From assembly GCF_026339955.1 (NCBI RefSeq), contig NZ_JAPEPW010000002.1, forward strand, positions 620,001 through 684,000: DNA of 64,000 bases, in the 5' to 3' direction. Of this stretch, positions 1 through 8,487 are shown one piece after another (positions within the stretch are counted from its first letter, which is position 1; the number at the start of each line of letters is the position of its first letter). The notes beneath the pieces are model-generated. The model was not told where the DNA came from. It searched no databases and saw nothing but the letters and a program-made list of their open reading frames with translations. Source of the stretch: Streptomyces sp. NBC_01549. GTDB lineage: Bacteria > Actinomycetota > Actinomycetes > Streptomycetales > Streptomycetaceae. The translations under genes were made by a program, and so were the position numbers.

Positions 1-1634
1 AGGTTGAACTGGTCGGCGGTGATGGACCGCTGCTGCATTCCGTACAGCGCCCCGCCGAGCCCGGCGATGCCCGAGGAGAGCGCGAATACCAGGACCTTGG
101 CCCGCAGCAGGCTGCCGCCGAGGGTCGCGTAGGCGGCCTCGCTGTCGCGCAGCGCGATCAGCCGCCGCCCGAACCGGCCCCGGCGCACCGCCGCCACGAC
201 CAGCGAGGCGAGTGCGAGGCAGACGGCCGCGAACACCAGTTGCTTCGCCGGGGTGTCCACTTCGAGGCCGAGGAGCCGGGGTCCGGCGACGTCCACCGAG
301 CCCTGGTCGAACAGGGCGATCCGCATCCCGAACAGGTGGAAGGCCGGCAGGGTGAAGATCCACCGGTCGAGGACGACCGCGAAGGCGGCGGTCCCGAGCG
401 CCAGGTACACCCCGGACAGCCGCAGCGCGGGGAGCGCGACGACGGCGCCGGCCACCGCGGAGACCAGGATCGCGGCGGCAAGGGCCCAGAACTCCCCGTG
501 CGCGCCCAGGTGGGCCCATACGACGGCCCCGATCCCGGCCATGCTCAGCTGGCAGAGGGAGATCTGCCCGGCGTACCCGGCCAGGGGTACGTACGACAGG
601 GCCACCACGCCGAGCGAGAAGATGGCGTCGTAGGTGATGAGGTCGGTCTCGCCGAGGACCGAGGCCAGCACCGCGCCGAACGCGACGACACAGACGGCGA
701 ACACGGCCGTGCCGCGGGCCGTCGGAACCGGCACCGGGCGCAGCTTGCGGTCGCGGCCGCGCAGCCGCCGGTGCGGGAATGCCAGCAGGGCCACGAACAG
801 CAGCAGCGCGGGGGCCGCCAGCCTGAGGCCGGGGAGGTAGGCGTTCTGCGGGAGATAGCCGGTCAGATAGCTCTCCACGCAGCCGATCACGATCGCGCCG
901 ACGAAGGTGAGGGGCACGCTGCGCAGCCGGCCGAAGATGGCCGCGGTGTAGGCGCTGACGATCAGCAGCGAGAGCTGGGCGGCGTCGAGGGTGACGGTCG
1001 GGGCGATGAGGATGCCGCCGATCGCGGCGAGTTGGGTGCCGAGGATCCAGGCGGTCTTGTTGGCCCGTACGGGATGGGCTCCCGTCAGCCCGACCAGGGC
1101 GCGGTCGTCGACGGTCGCCCGCATCTCGGCGCCGGGGCGGGTGCGGTAGAGCAGGATCCGCAGGCCGATCGCGACCAGCACCGCGACGGCCATGGTGAGG
1201 GCCTGATGCCAGGTGACCACGGCCGAGCCGATGTGGAAGGGCTTCCGGTCGGCGAAGAACGTCGGCAGGGTCCGCGGCACGTTGGGGTCCCAGATCCACC
1301 GGGCGACGGCGATGAGTGCGCTGAGCAGGGCCACCGTCATGACCAGTCGTTCCGCCTCGCCCAGTGCCTGGACGGGTCTGAGGACGGCTTTCTCGACGAA
1401 CAGGCCGAAGGCCGGGGCGAGGACGAGCAGGACCACGGCCAGCGCCACCGGGACCGGCCAGCCCCAGCCGCCGGTGAGCTGCCAGTAGGTGAAGGCCGAC
1501 AGCATGCCCGCCGCGCCGTGCGCGAAGTTGAAGACGCCGGTCGTCGTGTAGGTGAGCACCAGACCGCTGCCGATGACCGCGTAGATCGCGGCGGTGCTCA
1601 GGCCGACGACCCCGAAGGTGAGGAACTGCTCCAT
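1..1634 (-). CDS. Fused branched-chain amino acid-type ABC permease (LivH-LivM), partial
   Basis: Inner-membrane permease of the HAAT/Liv ABC family, which imports branched-chain amino acids or related carboxylates with separate ATPases and a binding protein not in the window. About 544 residues are visible from the ATG at 1634 and the frame stays open to the left edge, so the C-terminus is missing. Residues 1 to about 290 look like LivH (segment NFAHGAAGMLSAFTYW near residue 36) and the rest like LivM (GYAGQISLCQLSMAGIGA). The two halves are normally separate proteins, so this is a fusion. Multiple hydrophobic segments occur in both halves. It is divergent from the PPOX gene at 1859. Its position beside acyl-CoA catabolic genes suggests import of their substrate; that is inference. 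Confidence 0.88.
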   Translation of the reverse strand, partial: MEQFLTFGVVGLSTAAIYAVIGSGLVLTYTTTGVFNFAHGAAGMLSAFTYWQLTGGWGWPVPVALAVVLLVLAPAFGLFVEKAVLRPVQALGEAERLVMTVALLSALIAVARWIWDPNVPRTLPTFFADRKPFHIGSAVVTWHQALTMAVAVLVAIGLRILLYRTRPGAEMRATVDDRALVGLTGAHPVRANKTAWILGTQLAAIGGILIAPTVTLDAAQLSLLIVSAYTAAIFGRLRSVPLTFVGAIVIGCVESYLTGYLPQNAYLPGLRLAAPALLLFVALLAFPHRRLRGRDRKLRPVPVPTARGTAVFAVCVVAFGAVLASVLGETDLITYDAIFSLGVVALSYVPLAGYAGQISLCQLSMAGIGAVVWAHLGAHGEFWALAAAILVSAVAGAVVALPALRLSGVYLALGTAAFAVVLDRWIFTLPAFHLFGMRIALFDQGSVDVAGPRLLGLEVDTPAKQLVFAAVCLALASLVVAAVRRGRFGRRLIALRDSEAAYATLGGSLLRAKVLVFALSSGIAGLGGALYGMQQRSITADQFN

Positions 1635-1823
1635 GACGGGCCTTCACTCACACTCTCGCCGGGACCGGCGAGGGCGGACGGTCTCCACGGCCGGTCGGCC
1701 GAGAGGCGGTGGTGCCATCTGCCGCGAGGCGTACTCGGCGACCGCCCCCAGGGCGGCGAAGGGTGTGGGCTGATTCAAGGGGCCGCCTCCTCTCTACTGG
1801 TGGAAACTAGCTTCTCACTGAGG

Positions 1824-1840
1824 GAGAATCAACCATTCAA
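1824..1840. promoter_or_regulatory. Weak candidate operator half-sites
   Basis: GAGAAT followed after 5 bp by ATTC, just upstream of the PPOX gene at 1859 and in the divergent gap with the permease. It resembles the GAGAAT-N3-ATTCTC sites of this cluster, but the spacing differs and the right half is incomplete. The rest of the 1635-1858 gap shows no gene. Confidence 0.25.
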
Positions 1841-1858
1841 GCAAAGGCGGGAGAGACG

Positions 1859-2329
1859 ATGAGCGTCCAGCGCAGGGGAACCGCGATCGCCATGACCGAC
1901 ACCGAGCGGGACACCTTCCTGCGAACCCAGCCGCTGTGCCGGGTCGCGACCGTCGGACGGAACGGAGATCCCCATGTCAGCGCCCTGTGGTTCGTGTGGG
2001 ACGGGTCCACGCTGTGGCTCAACTCGCTGATGCGCAGCCAGCGCTGGACCGATCTGGACCGGGATCGGCGGCTCAGCGTGATCGTCGACGACGGGGGCAC
2101 GGACTTCTTGACACTGCGCGGCGTCGAACTACGGGGCAGCGCCGAGGTCGTCGGCGAGGCGCCCCGCAAGGGGGACCCCCTGGACGAGCTCGTCGGCCCC
2201 GAACAGCTCTTCGCGGACAAGTACATGGGCGGCGGCACCTTCCGGTACGACGGGAGGCACGGCTGGCTCCGGCTCACCGTGGAGAAGGTCGTGAGCTGGG
2301 ACTTCGCGAAGCTCCGCCGCGACCGTTGA
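1859..2329 (+). CDS. PPOX-class flavin/F420-dependent protein (split-barrel)
   Basis: 156-residue protein of the pyridoxamine 5'-phosphate oxidase-like split-barrel family. Actinobacterial members bind FMN or F420 and act as small reductases. The N-terminal segment LCRVATVGRNGDPHVSALWF and the following strand with a paired LWLNS are the typical barrel strands. ATG at 1859 has a GGGAGAG ribosome site 3-4 bp upstream. It is the first gene of a + strand run continuing into the SnoaL-like gene at 2391, and it diverges from the LivHM permease. The substrate is unknown. A second PPOX-family member of about the same length lies inside the transposon at 15010, but the two are only distantly alike. 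Confidence 0.85.
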   Translation: MSVQRRGTAIAMTDTERDTFLRTQPLCRVATVGRNGDPHVSALWFVWDGSTLWLNSLMRSQRWTDLDRDRRLSVIVDDGGTDFLTLRGVELRGSAEVVGEAPRKGDPLDELVGPEQLFADKYMGGGTFRYDGRHGWLRLTVEKVVSWDFAKLRRDR

Positions 2330-2366
2330 CGTCATGACCCACGCATGGAAACCTGCCACTCATGAA

Positions 2367-2383
2367 TGAGAATGCTATTCTCA
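2367..2383. promoter_or_regulatory. Palindromic operator TGAGAAT-GCT-ATTCTCA (site 1)
   Basis: A perfect 17-bp inverted repeat with a 3-bp centre, ending 7 bp before the GTG start at 2391. The identical 17-mer occurs at 9907 and related sites at 6329 and 22244. The size and symmetry suit a TetR-family dimer; the proposed regulator is the gene at 22353. Confidence 0.75.
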
Positions 2384-2390
2384 CCGAAGG

Positions 2391-2846
2391 GTGGAAGGGT
2401 CCTTGTCCATTGACGACCTGATGGAGATTCAGCAGCTGCTGGGCCGCTACGCGGTGCACATGACCCGGGGCGACATCGACGGGGTGCTCGCGGTCTTCAC
2501 CCCCGACGGCACCTACAGCGCCTTCGGCGACACCTACGGACTCGACGAGTTCCCCGCCCTGGTCGCCGCCGCGCCCAAGGGTCTGTTCCTGGTGGGTACG
2601 GCCGTGATCGAGCCGCCCGCGGACGGAGAGGGGGACGGGGACGGGGACGGGAACACCGCGACCGGCACCCAGCCGCTGTGCTTCATCGACCACGCCACCC
2701 ACGCCATGCGGATCGGCTACTACAACGACACCTATCTGCGGACCGCCGACGGCTGGCGGCTGCGTACGCGGGCGATGACGTTCATCCGCCGCGGCGGAGC
2801 GCACGACTCGGGCCGCCCGCACGCGTTCGAACGCCCGGGCGCATGA
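2391..2846 (+). CDS. SnoaL-like / NTF2-fold protein
   Basis: 151-residue protein of the SnoaL-like polyketide-cyclase/ketosteroid-isomerase fold (LLGRYAVHMTRGDIDGVLAVF is the usual N-terminal helix pair). Members are isomerases, hydratases or dehydratases in sterol, polyketide and aromatic pathways. The GTG at 2391 lies just behind the operator; a TTG at 2403 preceded by GGAAGG is an alternative start. Around residues 79-88 an acidic insert comes from three exact GGGGAC hexamers (2631-2648) plus a degenerate one, an expandable tandem repeat inside the gene. The stop overlaps the ATG of the next gene (ATGA at 2843), so the two are translationally coupled. The exact reaction is not predictable. 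Confidence 0.8.
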   Translation: MEGSLSIDDLMEIQQLLGRYAVHMTRGDIDGVLAVFTPDGTYSAFGDTYGLDEFPALVAAAPKGLFLVGTAVIEPPADGEGDGDGDGNTATGTQPLCFIDHATHAMRIGYYNDTYLRTADGWRLRTRAMTFIRRGGAHDSGRPHAFERPGA

Positions 2847-3943
2847 TCGTCACGGAGTTCCGGTCGGGTCTGCGCGGCTGGCTCGACGGGAACGACCTCT
2901 CCCCCGGGCCCGATCACTCCCTCGACGGCCAGGTCGCGCAGTTGGCCCGGGTCCGGCGCGCGCTCTACGAGGCGGACTGGATGCGGTACGGCTGGCCCGC
3001 CGAGGTGGGAGGCCTCGGCGGGCCGGCCGTACTGCGGGCCGTGCTCGGCGAGGAGGTCGCCTCCCGGGGCCTGGCCGAGCCCGGCATCTACTCGATGGTC
3101 GAGGTGCTCGCCCCGACGATGATCTCGTACGCCCGTCCGGAGCTGGCGGCGGAAATGGTCCCGCTGCTGCTCGGCGGCCGGGAGCAGTGGTGCCAGGGCT
3201 TCTCGGAACCCGGCTCGGGCAGCGACCTCGCCTCCCTCACCACCCGGGCCGTCCCCCGGGACGGGGACTGGGTGGTGACGGGCCAGAAGGTGTGGACGAG
3301 CCTCGCGCAGTACGCGGCCCGGTGTGTCCTGCTCACCCGCACCGCGCCGGGCCACGACGGGATCACCGCGTTCTTCGTCGACATGGACGCCCCTGGCATC
3401 ACCGTGCGGCCACTGCGCACGATGCACGGCGTGGACGAGTTCGCCGAGGTGTTCTTCGACGACGTGGTCGTCCCCGCCCACCGGATGCTCGGCCGTCCCG
3501 GCGACGGCTGGCGACTCGCGATGGACCTGCTCCCGCACGAGCGCTCCACCTGCTTCTGGCACCGCGTCGCCCATCTCTACACCCGGCTCGACCGGCTGCT
3601 CACGGAGCTGGCCGAACCGGATGACCCCGGGGAGGACCTGGCCCTGGGCGCCGCCTATCTGGCTCTGCACACCATGCGCTGCCGCTCCCACGGCACCCAG
3701 CGGCGACTCGCGGCGGGCGCCCGGCTCGGCCCGGAGACCTCGGTCGACAAGGTGCTGCTGGCCACCGCCGAGCAGCAACTCTTCGACACCGCCCGGGACA
3801 TGCTCCCCGGCGTACTGGAACTGACGGACGCGCCGTGGCGGGAGGAGTACCTGTACTCGCGGGCGGCGACCATCTACGGCGGCACCGCCGAGATCCAGCG
3901 CAACATCATCGCCCGTCGGCTGCTGGACCTGGGAAGGGACTGA
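2843..3943 (+). CDS. Acyl-CoA dehydrogenase (FadE-type), subunit of a likely pair
   Basis: 366-residue flavoprotein that oxidises an acyl-CoA to the 2-enoyl-CoA. Features seen: the N-terminal helical domain, the beta-domain with QGFSEPGSGSDLASL and WVVTGQKVWTS, and the C-terminal signature YGGTAEIQRNIIARRL near residue 347. The position of the medium-chain-type catalytic Glu reads Gly (YGGT), as in actinobacterial sterol-type enzymes that work as heteromers. The start ATG overlaps the SnoaL-like stop. The next gene, 6 bp downstream, is a second, short dehydrogenase, the arrangement known for heterotetrameric FadE/ChsE pairs of steroid side-chain degradation. Pairing here is inferred from adjacency and length. 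Confidence 0.92.
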   Translation: MIVTEFRSGLRGWLDGNDLSPGPDHSLDGQVAQLARVRRALYEADWMRYGWPAEVGGLGGPAVLRAVLGEEVASRGLAEPGIYSMVEVLAPTMISYARPELAAEMVPLLLGGREQWCQGFSEPGSGSDLASLTTRAVPRDGDWVVTGQKVWTSLAQYAARCVLLTRTAPGHDGITAFFVDMDAPGITVRPLRTMHGVDEFAEVFFDDVVVPAHRMLGRPGDGWRLAMDLLPHERSTCFWHRVAHLYTRLDRLLTELAEPDDPGEDLALGAAYLALHTMRCRSHGTQRRLAAGARLGPETSVDKVLLATAEQQLFDTARDMLPGVLELTDAPWREEYLYSRAATIYGGTAEIQRNIIARRLLDLGRD

Positions 3944-3949
3944 CACACG

Positions 3950-4732
3950 ATGGATGCCGCCGAGCGGGACCTGTTCGCGCAGACGCTCCGCAAGACGATG
4001 ACGGCGGGGTCGGGCAGCGCCCTCGACACGGCCCTGGCCGACCTCGGCTGGTCCGACCTGCTGACGCAAGCACCGGACGTGGCGGTCCCTCTCACGTTCG
4101 GACTGCTCGGCGAGACCGGCGCGCACGCGCCGCTGCTCAACGACGTCCTGCTGCACGCGGCGGGACGTGCCGTCGGGGGCACGCTGCCCCTGCCGTACAC
4201 GGGCGGCGCGTGGGCCGTGTGGGAGCGCACGGACGAGGCGGGCGGCGCGCTGGACGGCGAACTGCCACTGCGGACCGTCGCGGCCGGGGATCCCGTCCCG
4301 CTCGCCGCGGGACGCCGGGCGCTCGGCTGGTGGCTCCTGGGCACCGGCCGCGCGATGCTCGGGCTCGCCCGCTCGCACGTGCTCGACCGGACCCAGTTCG
4401 GCCGTCCCCTCGCCTCTTTCCAGGCCGTACGGCACCGGCTCGCCGAGACCCTCGTAGCGCTCGACGGCGCCGAGGCGACCCTCCTGGCCGCCGAGGACGA
4501 CCTCGGCTGCCTGCTCGCCAAGGCGGCGGCCGGACAGGCGGCGCTGACGGCCGCCCGGCACTGTCAGCAGATCCTCGGCGGGATCGGCTTCACCGCCGAG
4601 CACGACCTGCACCGGCACGTCCGGCGGGCCCTCGTGCTGGACGGACTGCTGGGCAGCGCACGGGAGTTGACGCGGGAGGCCGGGGCACTCGTACGGGAGG
4701 GCCGCTCGGCTCCGCGACTTGTTCAGCTGTGA
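3950..4732 (+). CDS. Short acyl-CoA dehydrogenase-family protein (partner subunit)
   Basis: 260 residues, against about 380 for a usual acyl-CoA dehydrogenase. The C-terminal helical domain is recognisable (RTQFGRPLASFQAVRH near residue 146 and the late segment QQILGGIGFTAEHDLHRHV), but the N-terminal helical and beta domains are strongly shortened. It follows the 366-residue dehydrogenase by 6 bp and probably forms a heteromer with it, as in FadE/ChsE pairs, where one subunit may lack a complete active site. There is no stop or frameshift, so it looks like a genuine short subunit. Its 3' end overlaps the convergent esterase gene by 10 bp. Confidence 0.85.
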   Translation: MDAAERDLFAQTLRKTMTAGSGSALDTALADLGWSDLLTQAPDVAVPLTFGLLGETGAHAPLLNDVLLHAAGRAVGGTLPLPYTGGAWAVWERTDEAGGALDGELPLRTVAAGDPVPLAAGRRALGWWLLGTGRAMLGLARSHVLDRTQFGRPLASFQAVRHRLAETLVALDGAEATLLAAEDDLGCLLAKAAAGQAALTAARHCQQILGGIGFTAEHDLHRHVRRALVLDGLLGSARELTREAGALVREGRSAPRLVQL

Positions 4733-6324
4733 CGCTGGGCACCGGAGCCGTCGAGGGGCCACCAGGTGCCCGACTGCCACACACGGCCGTCCCAGACGGC
4801 GCGTCGGGCGCCGCGGGGGTCGTCGACGGTGCGGGCCCCGGCCGCGTCGAAGACCATGGTGGCGCGCCTGGCGGTGGAGTACGCGGGCCAGTCCGGTAGA
4901 CCCTCGGCAGTGGGGACGCCGGTCGTGACGAAGGCTCCCCAGGCGTCATGGAGCCGCTGGTTGACCCCCGGGCCGCCGAGCCAGACGGCGTCGTCGTCCG
5001 TGCCGTGGAACGCCGGCAGCGTGCCGGAAGGAGCGACCGACCGCGGGAGGCCGGTCAGGGGCACGTCGTAGCGGGAGCGCCACACGGGAGCGTGCGCGGA
5101 CTGGGCGTCCGCGAGGCGGGCCGTGGGGATGCCGTACCGCTCGCCGGTCATGACGTCGACGCGCAACTGAACCGGATCCTGGGCGAGTTCGGGCCGGGCC
5201 GCCACGTAGGCGGCGAGGATCCGGTCACGTGCGGCGGCGCCGAAGTACTCCTCGAGGACCCGGTCGGCCTGATCGGCCGCGTCGGGGTCCAGCAATTGGT
5301 AGAGGGCGCATTCGTTGACACATGTCTGGGCCAGCAGCGAGACACCCGCGGCGGCGCCCGCCGCGATGGCGTCCAGGGGCTTGCCCGTCAGGGCGAGTCC
5401 GTCGATGGAGGGGCGCCACAGCCAGGCGGTCCGTACGCCCTCACCGAGCGCCGTCTGCGCATCGAGGATCTCCTCGGCACTCACCTTCCAGAGGTGTTCC
5501 GCTCCGGCTCCCAGCGCGCGCAGGAACCGCCGGGCGACCGCGGCGTCCTGGGCCCGGTCGGCGACGTGGTCCGCCCCGCCGCTCGACGAGGCGGCACGGT
5601 GGATCATCCCTCCGGTGAGGGGTGAAGCCAGCAGGTTGGCGACGGACTTGGCGCCGGCGGACAGGCCGTACACCGTGATGCGGTCCGGATCGCCGCCGAA
5701 TCCGGCGATGTTCTCGTGGACCCAGCGCAGTGCGGCGATCTGGTCGTGCAGGCCGAAGGCGCCGGTGTGTTCCTCCCCGTCCACGGCAAGGAACCCAAGG
5801 GCGCCCAGCCGGTAGTTGAACGTCACGACGACCACGCCGTGGCGGCGTGCGAAGGTACGGCCGCCCCCGGCGATGTCGCTGCCGGCGCCGACCTGGTAGC
5901 CGCCGCCGTGGATCCACAGCACCACGGGAAGGCCCTCGGCGTCGGCTGGGGCCGTCACATTGACGTACAGGCAGTCCTCCGACGGCTCCGGCAGAACGGG
6001 GGCGTCGGCGAAGCTCGTCGTACCGGCGGGGATCAGTGCCGGCGGCTGCAGGGCGGGCGCCCCGTACGCGAGGGCGTCGCGTACGCCGCTCCACGGCTCG
6101 GCCGGCTGCGGCAGCCGCAGGCGCAGCGGGCCCACGGGCGGGGCCGCGTAGGGGATGCCGCGCCAGGCGAGGACGCCCTCGTCGATCTCGGCGCCCCGCA
6201 CCTTGCCGCCGGTCGTGTCCACGACGTACGCCGTCATGCCGTCCGTGCCCTCCTGCCGTGACGTCACGATGTCGGCGGCCAGCTTACGGGTGAAGGGGAG
6301 CAACTCCTCGTGCGGCAAATTCAC
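4723..6324 (-). CDS. Type-B carboxylesterase
   Basis: 533-residue alpha/beta hydrolase of the carboxylesterase/para-nitrobenzyl esterase family, hydrolysing carboxylic esters. Oxyanion-hole HGGG is at residues 139-142, the family segment SEDCLYVNV at 115-123, and the nucleophile Ser222 is in GLSAG, with Leu where GESAG is usual. No signal peptide is evident. GTG at 6324 lies 4 bp from the operator at 6329 with no ribosome site, which would suit a leaderless start; an internal ATG at 6237 with AGGAGGG about 10 bp upstream gives a 504-residue alternative that starts where most homologues do. Divergent from the thioesterase and flanked by the regulon operator, so it probably releases the acid fed into the pathway. 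Confidence 0.9.
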   Translation of the reverse strand: MNLPHEELLPFTRKLAADIVTSRQEGTDGMTAYVVDTTGGKVRGAEIDEGVLAWRGIPYAAPPVGPLRLRLPQPAEPWSGVRDALAYGAPALQPPALIPAGTTSFADAPVLPEPSEDCLYVNVTAPADAEGLPVVLWIHGGGYQVGAGSDIAGGGRTFARRHGVVVVTFNYRLGALGFLAVDGEEHTGAFGLHDQIAALRWVHENIAGFGGDPDRITVYGLSAGAKSVANLLASPLTGGMIHRAASSSGGADHVADRAQDAAVARRFLRALGAGAEHLWKVSAEEILDAQTALGEGVRTAWLWRPSIDGLALTGKPLDAIAAGAAAGVSLLAQTCVNECALYQLLDPDAADQADRVLEEYFGAAARDRILAAYVAARPELAQDPVQLRVDVMTGERYGIPTARLADAQSAHAPVWRSRYDVPLTGLPRSVAPSGTLPAFHGTDDDAVWLGGPGVNQRLHDAWGAFVTTGVPTAEGLPDWPAYSTARRATMVFDAAGARTVDDPRGARRAVWDGRVWQSGTWWPLDGSGAQRHS

Positions 6325-6328
6325 GAGA

Positions 6329-6345
6329 CAAGAATCTCGTTCTCA
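6329..6345. promoter_or_regulatory. Imperfect operator AAGAAT-CTC-GTTCTC (site 2)
   Basis: Matches the GAGAAT-N3-ATTCTC palindrome with two mismatches and the same 3-bp spacer. It lies in the divergent gap between the esterase (start 6324) and thioesterase genes, so one dimer could control both directions. Confidence 0.6.
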
Positions 6346-6495
6346 TAATGTGCATACCTTACTATCGGCACATACAAATCGACGGTACGGTCCGTGGATT
6401 GCCGGACGGTCCCGGCTCCCGGGTGAAGGCCCATGTCGGCCGACCCGTCCCTCGTTCACCCCGCCGCATCCCACCGAACCGCACCGGGAGTGCCT

Positions 6496-7308
6496 GTGAC
6501 CGACCTCTGGAACGACCTGCGCGCCTGCCTGGAGCTGCGCCCCGATCCGTCGGCACCCGAGCCCGTCAGGGGCTTCGAGGGATCCAACCAACACCTTGGC
6601 TATCACCGGCTGTTCGGCGGGCAGCTGCTCGCCCAGTTCGTCCGGGCCGCCGCTCTCACCTGCCCGGACAAGGCCGTCAAGTCCCTGCACGCCCAGTTCC
6701 CGCGCGAGGGCCTGACCGACGAACGCGTGCGCTACGAAGTGACGCGGCATCGTGAGGGCGGCACCTTCGCGACGCTGACGATCGTCGCCCGGCAGACGCC
6801 AGGTGTCATCGCCACCGCCTCGGTGTCCCTGCACGCCGAGGAGGACGGACTCGACCAGCAGAGCGACTTCGAGGTCCCGTCCGTGCCCGGCACGGAGCAC
6901 GACGTGGACCTCGGCCTCATCCCCTGGACGACGCGGTCGATCACCGACCTGGAGACCCCGAAGGCGGAGCCGCCCGAGTACGACCTGTGGATGCGCACAC
7001 CGGAGGTCGCCCCCGAACTCGCCCCGGCGCTCATCGCGTACGCCACCGACCTGACGCTCATCGGCACCGCCGTGCGCCGCCTCGAAGGGATCTCCCAGCG
7101 GGACTCGCGCACCGCGTTCACCTCCGCCGTCACCTCGCACAGCCTCTGGTTCCACCGGCCGCCGCGCACCGAGGACTGGCTGCTGCTGCACCAGCACAGC
7201 CCGATCCTCGCCCACGGCCGCTGCTTCGGCCGGGGGGACGTCCTGACCGAGGACGGCTCTCTCGTCGCCTCGTACGTCCAGGAGGCGCTGCTCCGCTTCC
7301 GGCACTGA
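6496..7308 (+). CDS. tesB: Acyl-CoA thioesterase II (TesB-like)
   Basis: Double hot-dog thioesterase that hydrolyses acyl-CoA to free acid and CoA. The N-terminal LWNDLRACLELRP, the segment GFEGSNQHLGYHRLFGGQLL, and the C-terminal hot-dog with HSLWFHRP and LLLHQHSPILAHGRCFGRG are typical of TesB; the length of 270 residues is usual. I chose GTG at 6496 because TesB proteins begin with this segment and GGGAG lies 6-7 bp upstream. GTG at 6490 and ATG at 6433 are in-frame alternatives, the latter adding 21 residues without family resemblance. It shares the operator region with the divergent esterase. In a catabolic cluster it may relieve CoA trapping. Confidence 0.9.
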   Translation: MTDLWNDLRACLELRPDPSAPEPVRGFEGSNQHLGYHRLFGGQLLAQFVRAAALTCPDKAVKSLHAQFPREGLTDERVRYEVTRHREGGTFATLTIVARQTPGVIATASVSLHAEEDGLDQQSDFEVPSVPGTEHDVDLGLIPWTTRSITDLETPKAEPPEYDLWMRTPEVAPELAPALIAYATDLTLIGTAVRRLEGISQRDSRTAFTSAVTSHSLWFHRPPRTEDWLLLHQHSPILAHGRCFGRGDVLTEDGSLVASYVQEALLRFRH

Positions 7309-7335
7309 CGCACTGACCCACCGGCAGCTTCCGGA

Positions 7336-8487
7336 TCAGGATGCCGGGACCTCGATGACCGTCGCCGAACCCATGCCGCCGCCCGCGCACAGCGCGGCCA
7401 CACCGATGCCGCCGCCACGCCTGCGCAGTTCGTGGACGAGCGTGACCAGCATGCGCGCCCCGGTGGCGGCGACCGGGTGGCCCAGGGAGCAGCCGCTGCC
7501 GCTGAAGTTGACCGTGTCCGGGTCGAGTTCGAGCAGCCGGACGGCGGCGACGGGCACCGAAGCGAACGCCTCGTTGATCTCGAACAGGTCGACGTCGGCG
7601 ATCGACAGGCCGGCGCGGGCCAGGGCCTTGGGGATCGCCTTCACCGGGGCCAGGCCGATCTCGGCGGGGTCGACGCCGACGGACGCCCAGGACCGTAAGG
7701 TGCCCAGGACCGTCAGCCCCTCGCGGGCCGCCGTCGTGTCGCCGGCGACGACCAGGGCGACCGCGGCGTCGTTGGCGCCCCCCGCGTTGCCGGCCGTGAT
7801 GCTGAACCCGTCGATCTCCGGGTGCAGCGGCTTCAGCTTGGCCAGCTTCTCGGCGCTGGTGTCCCGGCGCGGGTGCTCGTCGACGGAGAACAGACCGTGA
7901 GGGGTGTCGATCGGGACGATCTCCTCCTTGAAGCGTCCCTCGTCGATGGCCGCCACGGCGTTGCGGTGGGAGCGCAGTGCCCAGGCGTCCAGTTCGGCGC
8001 GGGTGAGGCCCGCCGCGACGGCGGTGTTCCAGCCCACCGTGATCGACATGTCCTTGTTGGGGGCGTCGGGACGGTCGGGGTGGGTGGGCGACATCCAGGG
8101 TTCCCACTCCCCGTCGACCCGGAAGAGCGCCTTCGGGGAGGTGGAGGCCGAGTTCACGCCGCCGGCGATGACCAGTTCGTCCATGCCCGCCATCACGCAC
8201 GCGGCGGCGCTCTGGACGGCGGCCATGCCCGCGGCGCAGTGCCGGTTGTTGGCCAGCCCCGCGACCGAGGTGAGCCCCGCGGTGACCGCGGCGTGCCGGG
8301 CCAGGACGCCGCCTCCGTAGAGTCCCTCGCCGAGGATCACGTCGTCGATGAGGGTCGGCTCGAGGCCTTCGGCCGCGGCGGTGACGATGTGGTGGGCCAG
8401 GTCGAACGCGGTCGTGTCGCGCAGGGTGCCCTTGACGGCGGTACCGATGGGGGTGCGCAGCGCGGACACGATGACTGCTTCAGGCAT
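7336..8487 (-). CDS. Thiolase (acetyl-CoA acetyltransferase family)
   Basis: 383-residue thiolase for the last beta-oxidation step, cleaving a 3-ketoacyl-CoA with CoA. The acyl-accepting Cys is at about residue 84 in NNRHCAAGMAAVQ, the GHP motif in CSLGHPVAATGAR, and the second Cys in ALCAGGGMGSA near the C-terminus. NEAF (FEINEAFASVPV) is also present. ATG at 8487 is the start; the open frame continues upstream but only as a shadow of the ligase gene. The start overlaps the ligase 3' end by 8 bp, so the two are cotranscribed on the minus strand from the operator at 9907. The degradative direction is inferred from the neighbours. Confidence 0.93.
   Translation of the reverse strand: MPEAVIVSALRTPIGTAVKGTLRDTTAFDLAHHIVTAAAEGLEPTLIDDVILGEGLYGGGVLARHAAVTAGLTSVAGLANNRHCAAGMAAVQSAAACVMAGMDELVIAGGVNSASTSPKALFRVDGEWEPWMSPTHPDRPDAPNKDMSITVGWNTAVAAGLTRAELDAWALRSHRNAVAAIDEGRFKEEIVPIDTPHGLFSVDEHPRRDTSAEKLAKLKPLHPEIDGFSITAGNAGGANDAAVALVVAGDTTAAREGLTVLGTLRSWASVGVDPAEIGLAPVKAIPKALARAGLSIADVDLFEINEAFASVPVAAVRLLELDPDTVNFSGSGCSLGHPVAATGARMLVTLVHELRRRGGGIGVAALCAGGGMGSATVIEVPAS

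Noticed and set aside
240..1862. 540-residue + strand open frame
   Set aside because: It is the antisense of the LivHM permease; its composition (Gly/Arg/Asp-rich) is typical of a shadow frame.
2732..4780. 682-residue - strand open frame
   Set aside because: Antisense of the two acyl-CoA dehydrogenases, which show full family motifs.
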